Counted from the first letter of the stretch, positions 33,687 to 42,633 are shown. The stretch is 64,000 nucleotides of DNA from Flagellimonas sp. MMG031 (GCF_040112705.1 NZ_CP157804.1:3466001-3530000), one strand, 5' to 3'. The notes: a model not told the origin generated them from the letters alone. Numbers and translations: made by a program.

Positions 33687-35294
33687 ATGAAAACAATTCA
33701 ACTACACTCCCTTTTATGTATCTGCCTTTTACTTGGGCTCCATTCCTATTCACAAATTGAGAAAGCACCTCCAAGAGCGGAAGGAGAAGGACCTTGGTCG
33801 CAACTCATTATTCGCGGCGTTACGGTAATTGATGGTACCCTATCCCCGCCTATTGGTCCTGTGGATATTGTAGTGGAGAACAACCGCATTGCTTCTGTTA
33901 AGGTTGTCGGTTTTCCCGGAATGGCGATTGACCCAAAGGGCAGGCCCAAACTGAAAGAGGGCGGCAAGGAGCTGAATGCCGAAGGCATGTACCTACTACC
34001 GGGGTTTGTGGACACCCACGCCCATATTGGGGGGAGTTCGCAAGGTACCCCCGCTGAATATGTTTTTAAACTATGGATGGGCCACGGTATCACGACCATT
34101 TGTGATCCTGGTTCCGGAAATGGCATTGATTGGGTGCTGGACCAAAAAGAAAAAAGCAATAAAAATGAAATCACAGCGCCGCGGATTGAGGCGTATACTT
34201 GGTTCGGTAGCAGCTTGACCGGTGAACGCTCCAGAGATGATATTACAACCCCCGAAGCTGCCCGGGAATGGGTGCGCGCCAATGCCAAAAAAGGTGCCGA
34301 TGGCATCAAGTTTGGAGGAGGACTGCCCGAGGTAATGACCGCAGCGTTGGATGAAAACAAAAAATTGGGCCTACGTTCCAAAACACACCATGCCCAACTG
34401 TATGTGGGCCGTTGGAACGTGCTGAACAGTGCCCGGGCTGGACTTACCTCCATGGAGCACTGGTACGGATTGCCCGAAGCTTTGTTCGACGACAGGACGG
34501 TACAAGATTATTCCCTGGATTACAACTACCAAAACGAGCAAGATCGTTTTGGGGAGGCAGGACAACTATGGGCACAGGCGGCCCAACCGTATTCTGACAA
34601 ATGGAATGCCGTAATGGACGAGTTGATTTCGTTGGATTTCTCCATCTCCCCCACCATGGTGATCTACGAAGCCAATCGCGACCTGCAAAGGGCAAGGCGG
34701 GCAGAGTGGCATGAGGAATACACCCTTCCCTCCCTTTGGGAGTTCTATGCCCCAAGCCGACAGTCCCATGGTTCTTACTGGCACTATTGGGGCACGGAGC
34801 AGGAAATGGACTGGAAAGAAAATTACAGGCTTTGGATGACGTTTTTAAACGAATACAAAAATCGGGGCGGACGCATTACCGTAGGCACCGATGCCGGTTT
34901 TATCTACCAATTGTATGGGTTTGCCTACCCACGGGAAATGGAACTTTTGCGCGAAGCTGGTTTTCATCCGCTGGAAGTAATCAAGGCCGCTACCCTGAAC
35001 GGTGCCGAAGCACTTGGACTGGAAGATGAAATTGGAACCATTAAAGTAGGGAAACTGGCAGATTTTGTGATTGTTGAGGAGAATCCGTTGGTCAACCTAA
35101 AGGCACTTTATGGTACAGGTGCCATCCAACTGCAAGAAGACAACACGGTGAAAAGGGTTGGTGGGGTAAAATATACCATTAAAGATGGCATTATTTACGA
35201 TGCCAAAAAACTATTGGAAGATGTGAAAAAAATCGTGGAAAAGGCGAAGACCGAATCCAATTATGAAATAGTACAGCCGGGAATGAAGCCCTAA
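33687..35294 (+). CDS. Secreted amidohydrolase
   Basis: 535 aa with signal peptide ending HSYSQ near residue 22. The metal-dependent hydrolase fold is shown by the first strand motif VDTHAHIGG (HxH), the distal GTDAGF aspartate and the composite-domain end LGLEDEIGTIKVGKLADFVIVEENP. Middle region SKTHHAQL and SMEHWYG supply further His. It probably cleaves a cyclic amide or dipeptide in the periplasm; the substrate is unknown. Divergent from the TonB receptor operon with a 173-bp gap, so it may act on what that receptor imports (inference). Confidence 0.85.
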   Translation: MKTIQLHSLLCICLLLGLHSYSQIEKAPPRAEGEGPWSQLIIRGVTVIDGTLSPPIGPVDIVVENNRIASVKVVGFPGMAIDPKGRPKLKEGGKELNAEGMYLLPGFVDTHAHIGGSSQGTPAEYVFKLWMGHGITTICDPGSGNGIDWVLDQKEKSNKNEITAPRIEAYTWFGSSLTGERSRDDITTPEAAREWVRANAKKGADGIKFGGGLPEVMTAALDENKKLGLRSKTHHAQLYVGRWNVLNSARAGLTSMEHWYGLPEALFDDRTVQDYSLDYNYQNEQDRFGEAGQLWAQAAQPYSDKWNAVMDELISLDFSISPTMVIYEANRDLQRARRAEWHEEYTLPSLWEFYAPSRQSHGSYWHYWGTEQEMDWKENYRLWMTFLNEYKNRGGRITVGTDAGFIYQLYGFAYPREMELLREAGFHPLEVIKAATLNGAEALGLEDEIGTIKVGKLADFVIVEENPLVNLKALYGTGAIQLQEDNTVKRVGGVKYTIKDGIIYDAKKLLEDVKKIVEKAKTESNYEIVQPGMKP

Positions 35295-35317
35295 GGCAAC
35301 ATGCACCTAAAAAAATA

Positions 35318-35347
35318 GGCCGTGGACTTTCCCCACGGTCTTTTTTT
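35318..35347. terminator. Terminator between amidohydrolase and 200-aa protein
   Basis: GGCCGTGG (35318-35325) pairs with CCACGGTC (35333-35340) with one G-T pair, followed by seven T; an A-run upstream makes it potentially bidirectional. Confidence 0.85.
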
Positions 35348-35350
35348 ATC

Positions 35351-35953
35351 CTATTTTTCCAACGAGTCCAACACTCGCTGGGCCTCCCTAAGCTCCAACT
35401 TAAGGCGTTCGTTTTCCAGGATGTACTGCTCTTGCAATTGGTTCATTTTTCGTTGAAACTCGTCCGCAGGAACGTATTCCGGTTTTAACAAGGTCTCGTT
35501 GAAAATACTTATCAGGGTAAACAAAAAACTGATGGCCACGGCACCAATTAGACCAAAAAGCATGAACTTTTCCCTTTTAAGTTGAGGATTATTTTGTTTG
35601 AGGAGCTTTTTTTCTGATTTGGTCAATTTGGGCGTACTGGATAAGTGTTCCAAAAACGTATCCCACTTTTCTTCTTCCTTTACATAAAGATGCATAAAGC
35701 CCCCCTCCTCCAAAAAGTCCTGGGTGGTTGCCGTGGAAGCCAGCATAAAAATATCCGAACCATTGCCCCCCATTACATCCAGTAGGCTCTCATCGTACTC
35801 TTGTATTTCCTTGACCAATTTCTGCACATAGTCTAGACTGTAATTGGGACGCAAAAATTCATCATAGAGGGTCTGGACTTCAAAATAATCATTACGGTCC
35901 AGAGCATATTCCAAAAAACGGTCTTTGAGTTCAGCCTTAAAAAATTCACTCAT
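35351..35953 (-). CDS. Membrane-anchored protein with C-terminal coiled coil, unknown function
   Basis: 200 aa. Residues 1-125 form a soluble, acidic helical domain (FLEYALDRNDYFEVQTLYDE, NGSDIFMLASTATTQDFLEE). One membrane segment lies at about 132-150 (FMLFGLIGAVAISFLFTLIS) and residues 162-200 form a Glu/Leu coiled coil (RKMNQLQEQYILENERLKLE). No signal peptide, so the N-terminal domain is probably cytosolic. Family not recognised. Transcribed alone, 397 bp from clpS stop to start region. Confidence 0.55.
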   Translation of the reverse strand: MSEFFKAELKDRFLEYALDRNDYFEVQTLYDEFLRPNYSLDYVQKLVKEIQEYDESLLDVMGGNGSDIFMLASTATTQDFLEEGGFMHLYVKEEEKWDTFLEHLSSTPKLTKSEKKLLKQNNPQLKREKFMLFGLIGAVAISFLFTLISIFNETLLKPEYVPADEFQRKMNQLQEQYILENERLKLELREAQRVLDSLEK

Positions 35954-36104
35954 CTTGCAGAATGGGTGGTTATCGGGTTGGTTTTTGATTGTTTAGGCTA
36001 AATGTAAAGACTGGGACGGCAAGATAATTCAATTCAAGCTAAAGAATACATGAATTTTTGGTTTGCAGTATTAATTTATGGAAAAGCTACAACTTAAAAA
36101 TGTA

Positions 36105-36380
36105 TTACACGATTTCTGCACTCAACCCTGCCTGTAACAACTTACTGCACTTGGGTTTCAGGAATGAGTATTCGCCGGTCTTTACCGTGCATTTTCCATT
36201 GTAATGCACAATCAACGAGCATTGCTCTGCCTGTTCGGGCGTGTGCTCGCACACATTGATAAGGGTTTCTATAACGTGGTCAAAAGTGTTGACGTCATCG
36301 TTAAAAAGTACTATTTCGTGCTCTTTAGTGATTTCTTCTTCCAGAAGAACATCTTCCAACTCTTTTTCTCTAGTGCCCAT
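36105..36380 (-). CDS. clpS: ATP-dependent Clp protease adaptor ClpS
   Basis: 91 aa. ClpS delivers N-degron substrates to ClpAP. Diagnostic parts are VLFNDDVNTFDHVIETLINV (the residue group that binds the N-terminal amine), HTPEQAEQCSLIVHYNGKC and VKTGEYSFLKPKCSKL. It lies 23 bp after prmA in the tpiA-prmA-clpS operon, a common Bacteroidota order, from memory. Confidence 0.92.
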   Translation of the reverse strand: MGTREKELEDVLLEEEITKEHEIVLFNDDVNTFDHVIETLINVCEHTPEQAEQCSLIVHYNGKCTVKTGEYSFLKPKCSKLLQAGLSAEIV

Positions 36381-36403
36381 AATCTATTGCAGTTTATGTC
36401 TTT

Positions 36404-37231
36404 CTAATTTACATATTTTGCCGCAACCCAGTTGTTCTTCTCCAGATTTTTTTCAAATTCCAAACCATATGCAGCACATTTTGAGGAAATTGCATCCAAA
36501 TCCGCCAAATAAAAGCCACTCAAAAATAAGGTTCCGCCGTTTTTGAGGCAATCAGCATAAATAGGAATATCCTCCAAAAGAATATTCCGGTTGATATTGG
36601 CCAGGATGATGTCGTACTTTTTGCCCTTAAGCAAACCACTATCCCCTTGAAATGCCTTGATATCCGAACAATCATTGCGCTCCACGTTTTCTTGGGTATT
36701 CAAAAAGCACCATTCATCAATATCGATGGCCTCTACGTCCGTTGCTCCCCGTTTTTTGGCCAAAATGGCCAGCACTCCGGTGCCGCAGCCCATGTCCAAT
36801 ACAGTTTTTCCTTCAAAATCATTGTCCAATATATGCTGAAGCATCATGTGGGTGGTTTCGTGATGCCCTGTACCAAAGCTCATTTTTGGTTCAATAACAA
36901 TATCGTAATCCACTTCCATGGGTTGATGAAACGGTGCGCGCACCATACAGCGGTCCCCCACGAGAATGGGATGGAAATTCTTCTCCCACTCCGCATTCCA
37001 GTTTTGCTGCTCAATTTCCTTTCGGGTCCAGCTAATCTTTACTTCTGGGATTTGGAATGCAAAAAGGTCTTCCAAGCTGTGGTCCTGCCATTCAGATTTG
37101 AGGATATAGGCCAACAGCCCTGTTTCCGTTTCCACAAAACTCTCAAAGCCCAACTCCCCCAACTCCGCAATGAGCATATCTGTTGCGGGTTGGAGCGGAC
37201 TGACATTAAAATCGTATTCGAGATAGACCAA
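36404..37231 (-). CDS. prmA: Ribosomal protein L11 methyltransferase
   Basis: 275 aa, within the normal range. It trimethylates L11 using S-adenosylmethionine. Family features are MSFGTGHHETTHMMLQ, the SAM loop VLDMGCGTGVLAILAKKRGA with VEAIDIDEW, and DIILANINRNILL (the NIxxxxL substrate motif). It is 10 bp after tpiA and 23 bp before clpS, so it is co-transcribed. Confidence 0.95.
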   Translation of the reverse strand: MVYLEYDFNVSPLQPATDMLIAELGELGFESFVETETGLLAYILKSEWQDHSLEDLFAFQIPEVKISWTRKEIEQQNWNAEWEKNFHPILVGDRCMVRAPFHQPMEVDYDIVIEPKMSFGTGHHETTHMMLQHILDNDFEGKTVLDMGCGTGVLAILAKKRGATDVEAIDIDEWCFLNTQENVERNDCSDIKAFQGDSGLLKGKKYDIILANINRNILLEDIPIYADCLKNGGTLFLSGFYLADLDAISSKCAAYGLEFEKNLEKNNWVAAKYVN

Positions 37232-37241
37232 TGTTTAGGTA

Positions 37242-37991
37242 TTAAATGGCCTTGATAATATCCGTAAAGTCTTTGGCAACCAATGAAGCACCTCCAATGA
37301 GTCCGCCATCGACATCGGGTTTGGAAAATATTTCCTTCGCATTGCCTGGTTTCACACTACCACCATATAAAATGGAAACATCCTCGGCAATAGACGAATT
37401 GAACCCATCGGCAATGGTTTTTCTAATAAAAGCGTGCATCTCTTGCGCTTGCTCGGGACTTGCGGTCTCTCCCGTACCAATGGCCCAAACGGGCTCGTAG
37501 GCAAGTACAATTTTGCTCCATGCGCTGGCTTTAAGTTCGAACAATGCATTTTTTAATTGGCTTTCCACTACGGAAAAATGATTACCGGATTTCCTGTCGT
37601 CCAATTCCTCCCCGAAGCAAAAAATCACCTTAAGTCCTTTTTCTATAGCCGTTTTCACTTTTTTGGCCAAAAAAGCATCATCCTCGCCAAAATAGGCGCG
37701 CCTTTCGGAGTGCCCAAGAATGACGATATCCACATCCAAGCCCAACAACATATCGGCGGAGATTTCACCGGTGTACGCACCACTTTCAGCAAAGTGCATG
37801 TTTTGTGCCGCCACCTGAATCTTTGAATCTTGTAAGGCCTGCTTTGCAGCTTGAAGATTCACAAAGGTCGGTGCCACAATTACGTCAGCATCGGTATCGG
37901 GTAGTTTGGCGGAGAGCTCGGCCAGCAGTTCCTCAGTTTGCTGAAGGTTCTTATTCATTTTCCAGTTTCCTGCCACAATCTTTGTTCTCAT
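37242..37991 (-). CDS. tpiA: Triose-phosphate isomerase
   Basis: 249 aa, standard. It interconverts dihydroxyacetone phosphate and glyceraldehyde 3-phosphate. Catalytic pieces are AGNWKMN (Lys12 type), ILGHSERR (His95 type), AYEPVWAIGTG (Glu165 type and flexible loop) and LYGGSVKPGN. It lies 36 bp after the DoxX-like gene and 10 bp before prmA. Confidence 0.97.
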   Translation of the reverse strand: MRTKIVAGNWKMNKNLQQTEELLAELSAKLPDTDADVIVAPTFVNLQAAKQALQDSKIQVAAQNMHFAESGAYTGEISADMLLGLDVDIVILGHSERRAYFGEDDAFLAKKVKTAIEKGLKVIFCFGEELDDRKSGNHFSVVESQLKNALFELKASAWSKIVLAYEPVWAIGTGETASPEQAQEMHAFIRKTIADGFNSSIAEDVSILYGGSVKPGNAKEIFSKPDVDGGLIGGASLVAKDFTDIIKAI

Positions 37992-38027
37992 GATATCTGT
38001 TATTATGTTTTTCGTTTTGTCGTTTGA

Positions 38028-39122
38028 TTAAAACTTAAGCTCGTCAAAATCGTTATAATGTACTTTTTGCTTAATGGTTCCTTTGTGGAGCACCAGAATG
38101 GCCGGATTGGATCGCACAATCGTCTTCAAGGTGGTCTCATCGGTGAAAAAGAACTTGAAGTCCAGTCCGTAGGTATCCACAACCCGATTGGCCATATCAC
38201 TGCTTGAAGCGGACATACCAATGACCTTATATCCATTTTGTTTGGCTTCTGAAGTTACTTTGGCCACCTCTTCAAAAGCATCCCAATTGCTCTTGGCCAA
38301 ATCGTAAGCGATGACCATTACCAATTTTTCCACTTCCAAAACCCGCGAGGCATAATCCTGTCCTTCTTGCTCAATCGTAAAATCGTGAATGGGGGGCTCA
38401 TACCCTTTTTGTATTTCGGTGGTTTCCACATCAATAAATTCTCCATCCACAGAAGGGTAATCCCCTTGGGTAATGTAAATCTGTTCCTCTCCGTTCACCT
38501 TAAATCGCCAGGCATATTCGTACACCGGTTGGGGTGCATCTTCGGGAACAGACATTCCTTCTTGGATATTGGCCCCAATTTTATAGGGTCTAAAGTCTAC
38601 AACAGGCAAATGGGCCAATACATGGTTGGCGAACAATATACAAGCCAATAAAGCCACGCCTCCAATGGACCAGTTGATTTTTGGGCCGAAAAGGGGCGTG
38701 ATGTACTTTCTACCGTAAAACAATATCAGAATAAACACCAGCAATATGACATCTTTGGTGAAGGATTCCCATGGCGTTAGTTTGATGGCATCCCCAAAAC
38801 ACCCACAATCCGTCACTTTATTGAAATAGGCGGAATAGAAGGTGAGGAAGGTGAAGAAAACAATCATCAACAACAGACTCCAAACGGTAAACTTTGGTTT
38901 GAACCCAATCAAGAGCAAAACACCCAAAATAACCTCAACAATGACCACAAAGATGGAAATCCCCAAGGCCAAGGGCGTTAAAAATGGCAAATCCAGCACG
39001 CTGGGGCTAAAGTATTCTTCCAGTTTGAATGAAAACCCCATAGGGTCGTTCAACTTGATGAGACCGCTGATAATAAACAGCACACCTACAATAATCCTTG
39101 ATATCCAGACCAAATATTTCAT
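38028..39122 (-). CDS. DoxX/MauE-like membrane protein with thioredoxin-like tail (BT_3928 type)
   Basis: 364 aa. Four transmembrane helices lie near residues 5-20, 48-72, 75-95 and 118-136 in a DoxX/MauE arrangement (GVLFIISGLIKLNDPMG), plus one at about 150-170. The C-terminal 190 residues include a soluble thioredoxin-like fold (KLVMVIAYDLAKSNWDAFEE, YKVIGMSASSSDMANRVV, NPAILVLHKGTI) without a CxxC. A cysteine pair in the loop TDCGCFGD resembles that of vitamin K epoxide reductase/MauE-type proteins. Probable membrane redox protein of unknown substrate; upstream of tpiA by 36 bp. Confidence 0.8.
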   Translation of the reverse strand: MKYLVWISRIIVGVLFIISGLIKLNDPMGFSFKLEEYFSPSVLDLPFLTPLALGISIFVVIVEVILGVLLLIGFKPKFTVWSLLLMIVFFTFLTFYSAYFNKVTDCGCFGDAIKLTPWESFTKDVILLVFILILFYGRKYITPLFGPKINWSIGGVALLACILFANHVLAHLPVVDFRPYKIGANIQEGMSVPEDAPQPVYEYAWRFKVNGEEQIYITQGDYPSVDGEFIDVETTEIQKGYEPPIHDFTIEQEGQDYASRVLEVEKLVMVIAYDLAKSNWDAFEEVAKVTSEAKQNGYKVIGMSASSSDMANRVVDTYGLDFKFFFTDETTLKTIVRSNPAILVLHKGTIKQKVHYNDFDELKF

Positions 39123-39174
39123 ATTTTTTCAAAATAAATCTCCAATTCCAAATAAACAAAATCCAATTTCCCTA

Positions 39175-39519
39175 TCATTGGGTTTTCTTCAAAATAGATG
39201 ATAAAATCTTTCTCAATTCCAATGATTCATCTATTAAACTCTGCACCATCTCTTCATTGGGATTAGCTTCTTTTAATAAACGTAACCAATAACCAGACTC
39301 CTTTGCCTCTTTTTTGGCAATTTTAATTCTGAACTGAAAATCTCTACTCCCAAGTTTTTCATTTGCTTCAATATAATTTGCTCCCACAGAGCCCGAGGAT
39401 CTTATCAACTGCCTTCCGTCTTCAATATTTGCAATAGTGGTACTTAGTGATTTTACGTACAATCTACAGTTCTTTGCAAAATTGAATGTTCTCTCCTCTA
39501 AATCGTATTTCCTTTCCAA
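39175..39519 (-). CDS. Four-helix-bundle protein (S23/IVP family)
   Basis: 114 aa, all helical. The family signature is clear: YDLEERTFNFAKNCRLYVKS, RQLIRSSGSVGANYIEANE and RIKIAKKEAKESGYWLRLL. Members were first seen in 23S rRNA intervening sequences; this one is not in an rRNA. The start is a TTG at 39519. The gene sits between DUF1599 and the DoxX-like gene, and short direct repeats (AATTTGGGATTT at 39534-39545 and 39548-39559) lie just upstream, reaching into the DUF1599 stop. That suggests the gene arrived as a small inserted cassette. Confidence 0.82.
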   Translation of the reverse strand: MERKYDLEERTFNFAKNCRLYVKSLSTTIANIEDGRQLIRSSGSVGANYIEANEKLGSRDFQFRIKIAKKEAKESGYWLRLLKEANPNEEMVQSLIDESLELRKILSSILKKTQ

Positions 39520-39533
39520 GTCAAAGCTGTTGT

Positions 39534-39559
39534 AATTTGGGATTTACAATTTGGGATTT
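39534..39559. repeat. Short tandem direct repeat beside four-helix-bundle gene
   Basis: AATTTGGGATTT occurs twice with a 14-bp period (39534-39545 and 39548-39559). The second copy covers the last codons and stop of the DUF1599 gene. Related TTGGA-rich text (minus strand) is also found on the other side of the gene, at about 39135-39175. Confidence 0.6.
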
Positions 39560-40092
39560 GCACCTAAATGTATGAGTGCAAAAACCGCATAGTTGACCAT
39601 ATCCTGATAATTGGCATCCACGCCCTCGCTTACCAAGGTGGCGCCCTTATTATTTTCAATCTGTTTTACACGGAGCAATTTTTGCAGAATCAAATCCGTG
39701 AGTGAGCTGACCCGCATGTCGCGCCACGCCTCCCCGTAATCGTGATTTTTGTCCTCCATCAACTTTTTGGTGATGGCCACCTGTTCATCGTACAAGGTAA
39801 TGGCCTCTTCTGCCGTTAGGTCTGGCTGCTCCACCACTCCTTTTTGTATTTGAATCAAAGCCATAATGGCGTAATTGATGATTCCGATAAACTCGGAACG
39901 TTCATCTTCGTCCACCTTGCGTACATCATTCTGCTGAAGACCTCGAATCCGTTGTGCCTTAATAAAAATCTGATCTGTTAGCGAGGGTAACCTTAGGATG
40001 CGCCATGCGGTGCCATAATCCTTTGCCTTTTTTGAAAACAATTCCCGGCAGGCTTGAATCACCGCGTCATATTGTTGGGAAGTCTGCTGCAT
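39544..40092 (-). CDS. DUF1599 protein
   Basis: 182 aa, soluble. Two internal repeats are visible: YDAVIQACRELFSKKAKDYG with AWRILRLPSLTDQIFIKAQR, and ITLYDEQVAITKKLMEDKNH with AWRDMRVSSLTDLILQKLLR, the twin-motif layout of DUF1599 (a nucleotide pyrophosphohydrolase-like all-helical fold is likely). The C-terminus reads GANPKL and ends inside the direct repeat. It is divergent from folP, with 95 bp between the genes, and transcribed towards the four-helix-bundle gene. Function unknown; a role in nucleotide housecleaning is inference. Confidence 0.82.
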   Translation of the reverse strand: MQQTSQQYDAVIQACRELFSKKAKDYGTAWRILRLPSLTDQIFIKAQRIRGLQQNDVRKVDEDERSEFIGIINYAIMALIQIQKGVVEQPDLTAEEAITLYDEQVAITKKLMEDKNHDYGEAWRDMRVSSLTDLILQKLLRVKQIENNKGATLVSEGVDANYQDMVNYAVFALIHLGANPKL

Positions 40093-40125
40093 GTATTGTT
40101 ACTAATTTGCGTAAATTTCGTCCAA

Positions 40126-40159
40126 CTTGGCCATCGCCAAGCGCATTTTGCCAAAGATA
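40126..40159. promoter_or_regulatory. Inverted repeat and -7 box between DUF1599 and folP
   Basis: CTTGGC (40126-40131) and GCCAAG (40136-40141) pair around CATC. On the minus strand 40152-40159 reads TATCTTTG, an exact -7 box. The palindrome lies between it and the DUF1599 start (at 40092), i.e. in that gene's 5' leader. Confidence 0.35.
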
Positions 40160-40187
40160 ATGAAACCCAACAAAGCAGATATTTTTT

Positions 40188-41021
40188 ATGACCATAAACT
40201 GCAAAGGCGAACTGGTAGATCTTACAAGACCTAAAGTGATGGGCATCCTCAACCTTACGCCCGATTCTTTTTTTGATGGAGGCAAGTATAAGGACGAAAC
40301 TTCCATCCTCCAGCAAGTGGAATACATGCTGAATCACGGTGCCACCTTTATTGATATGGGCGCTTACAGTTCGCGCCCAGGGGCCGAACATGTTCCAGAA
40401 TATGAAGAATTGCAACGGATGCTTCCCGTGATCGACCTTATCTTAACTAAATTTCCGGACACTTTGATTTCTGTGGACACCTTCCGAAGCAAGGTAGCTG
40501 CGGAGAGCATTGAACACGGCGCTGCCCTCATCAACGATATTTCGGCAGGGAATTTGGACACTGCCATGTTTGATACGGTAGCCGATTATCAAGTGCCCTA
40601 CATTATGATGCACATGAAGGGTACCCCACAGTCCATGCAAAAACAGGCGACCTATTCGGACGTGATCAAGGATTTGAGAAGCTATTTTTCCGAGAAAATA
40701 CGGGAAACCACCTCTAAAAAAATCAACGACATCATTATTGACCCTGGGTTTGGTTTTGCCAAGACCACCGAACAGAACTACACCTTGCTGAACCATCTGG
40801 ACCTGTTCCAAACCTTTGGTTTGCCCATTTTAATTGGCCTGAGCCGGAAATCCATGATCTATAAGGTTTTGGAATCGTCTCCACAGGAAGCGCTTAATGG
40901 CACCACGGCACTGCACACCATAGCCCTATTGAAAGGTGCGAACATAATTAGGGCACACGATGTAAAAGAAGCCATGGAATGTGTTAAACTTGTGGAGGTC
41001 TTAAAAGAGAATGCGCTCTAA
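40188..41021 (+). CDS. folP: Dihydropteroate synthase
   Basis: 277 aa, standard. It joins p-aminobenzoate to dihydropterin pyrophosphate in folate synthesis; it is the target of sulfonamides. Motifs are GILNLTPDSFFDGGKY, DMGAYSSRPGAE, SVDTFRSKVA, IIDPGFGFAKTTEQNY and GLSRKSMIYK. The diadenylate cyclase gene follows after 44 bp with its own -7 box, so it may be expressed separately as well as by read-through. Confidence 0.96.
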   Translation: MTINCKGELVDLTRPKVMGILNLTPDSFFDGGKYKDETSILQQVEYMLNHGATFIDMGAYSSRPGAEHVPEYEELQRMLPVIDLILTKFPDTLISVDTFRSKVAAESIEHGAALINDISAGNLDTAMFDTVADYQVPYIMMHMKGTPQSMQKQATYSDVIKDLRSYFSEKIRETTSKKINDIIIDPGFGFAKTTEQNYTLLNHLDLFQTFGLPILIGLSRKSMIYKVLESSPQEALNGTTALHTIALLKGANIIRAHDVKEAMECVKLVEVLKENAL

Positions 41022-41034
41022 TTTGAGGTTCTGC

Positions 41035-41042
41035 TATTTTTG
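41035..41042 (+). promoter_or_regulatory. -7 box of diadenylate cyclase gene
   Basis: TATTTTTG matches TAnnTTTG exactly, 23 bp before the TTG start at 41066. No clear -33 TTG at proper distance. Confidence 0.4.
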
Positions 41043-41065
41043 CTAATTTTACAAAAACGCTGCCA

Positions 41066-41854
41066 TTGGATTTTCTAAATTTTCTCGAGTTCAAGATTAC
41101 GGATATCATCGATATTGTCCTCGTGGCCGCACTCCTCTATTACATCTACAAACTGGTCAAGGGCACGGTTGCCATCAATATTTTTATAGGGATCGTGATT
41201 GTTTGGGCGCTTTGGAAACTTACCGAGCTGCTCCAAATGAAAATGATCAGTAGCATGGTAGGCGGGTTTATGAATATTGGTTTGATTGCCCTCATCATCG
41301 TTTTCCAGCAAGAGATACGCAAGTTTTTATTGATGATCGGCTCCACCAACTTTGCCTCGAAACGGAATATTTTCAAGCACTTTAAATTCCTCAAGCAGGA
41401 GGCCATTTCCACCAACACCGATGTGGAGGCCATTATCGGAGCCTGTGAACGTATGGCCACCTCCAAAACAGGTGCGCTCATTGTAATCGAGCGCAACAAT
41501 TCCATGGACTTTGTAAAATCCACTGGGGATGCGATGGACATTAAAGTGACCCAGCCCATTCTTGAAAGCATTTTCTTTAAAAATAGTCCCTTGCACGACG
41601 GTGCCATTGTGATTCAGGATAACTCGATAACCGCGACTCGGGTGATATTGCCCGTGTCCAACGACCGGAACATTCCCCTACGCTTTGGTCTACGACACCG
41701 GGCGGCCGTGGGCATCACCGAAAAAACGGATGCCCTCTGCCTAGTAGTGAGCGAGGAAACAGGGTCGATATCCTACATTAAAAATGGAGATTTTGTACCC
41801 TTTAAGGGAAGGGAAGAATTAATCAAACGCATTAAAAAGGATTTGGAGCAATGA
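41066..41854 (+). CDS. cdaA: Diadenylate cyclase (CdaA-type)
   Basis: 262 aa. Makes the second messenger c-di-AMP from two ATP. Three N-terminal membrane helices (about residues 10-27, 35-55 and 62-80) precede the DAC domain, with the catalytic DGA motif (NSPLHDGAIVI) and RHR (GLRHRAAVGITE). The start is a TTG; no in-frame ATG lies further upstream. Its stop overlaps the DUF3667 gene (ATGA), so the pair is translationally coupled. Folate gene folP precedes it. Confidence 0.93.
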   Translation: MDFLNFLEFKITDIIDIVLVAALLYYIYKLVKGTVAINIFIGIVIVWALWKLTELLQMKMISSMVGGFMNIGLIALIIVFQQEIRKFLLMIGSTNFASKRNIFKHFKFLKQEAISTNTDVEAIIGACERMATSKTGALIVIERNNSMDFVKSTGDAMDIKVTQPILESIFFKNSPLHDGAIVIQDNSITATRVILPVSNDRNIPLRFGLRHRAAVGITEKTDALCLVVSEETGSISYIKNGDFVPFKGREELIKRIKKDLEQ

Positions 41855-42633
41855 CCTGCAAAAATTGTGACGCAAGATTGCGAACGGATTATTTGTATTG
41901 TCCCGCTTGTGGCGCAAAAGTGATACGCAACCGAATCACCATAAAAAATCTTTGGACAGACTTTTTAGAGCGATATTTCAATTTAGATAATACGTTTATC
42001 AGGACCGTAGTACATTTAACTACTACACCAGAGGTGGTCATTGAGGGGTATCTTCAAGGAATTCGCAGGAAATACCTTAACCCGATAAGTTATATGGGGA
42101 TTGCGATAACACTTTCGGGGCTTATCGTTTTTTTGATGGTCAAATCGGGTGATGCCATGAATTTCGATATGCTAAACAATAATGTGAGTACGAGGTATCA
42201 GGAAAAATTGATGGATTTTATCCTAGACTACCAAGCACTTATTTTTTTATTGTTTGTTCCCATGATGACCATTGCTGGTTGGCTATGTTTTGACCAAAAA
42301 AGGTATAATTTCGCCGAACGTACCATCATTTTTATGTACGCCCTTGCTCATTATAGCTTGGTCATCTTTCTTCCATCTATTATTGTCCTGTTCTTTATTC
42401 CAGAACAGTATTTCATTTTCTCATTTATTGGTATTCTTTTCATGGTGGTTTATACCACATACGTCATTATTCGCATTTCGAAATCAAGGGGAGTAAAACT
42501 GATTGTAAGACTATTACTTTTTTATTTTATTCTGCTTATTCTTTATTTCGCCTTTTCCATTGCCCTTCCACTATTCCTGCTTTTGATCGGCGAGCTAAAA
42601 GTTGAAGATTTCTTGCCTCCGCAGGAAAGTTAA
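41851..42633 (+). CDS. DUF3667 membrane protein with N-terminal zinc ribbon
   Basis: 260 aa. The first 30 residues hold a double-CxxC zinc ribbon (CKNCDARLRTDYLYCPACGAK). TTPEVVIEGYLQGIRRKYLN is the DUF3667 signature. Four or five membrane helices follow (about 80-98, 125-143, 158-180, 185-205 and 220-245). No enzymatic motif. It overlaps cdaA by 4 nt, which suggests a link to c-di-AMP signalling or to the same membrane site, but the family has no known function. Confidence 0.8.
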   Translation: MTCKNCDARLRTDYLYCPACGAKVIRNRITIKNLWTDFLERYFNLDNTFIRTVVHLTTTPEVVIEGYLQGIRRKYLNPISYMGIAITLSGLIVFLMVKSGDAMNFDMLNNNVSTRYQEKLMDFILDYQALIFLLFVPMMTIAGWLCFDQKRYNFAERTIIFMYALAHYSLVIFLPSIIVLFFIPEQYFIFSFIGILFMVVYTTYVIIRISKSRGVKLIVRLLLFYFILLILYFAFSIALPLFLLLIGELKVEDFLPPQES

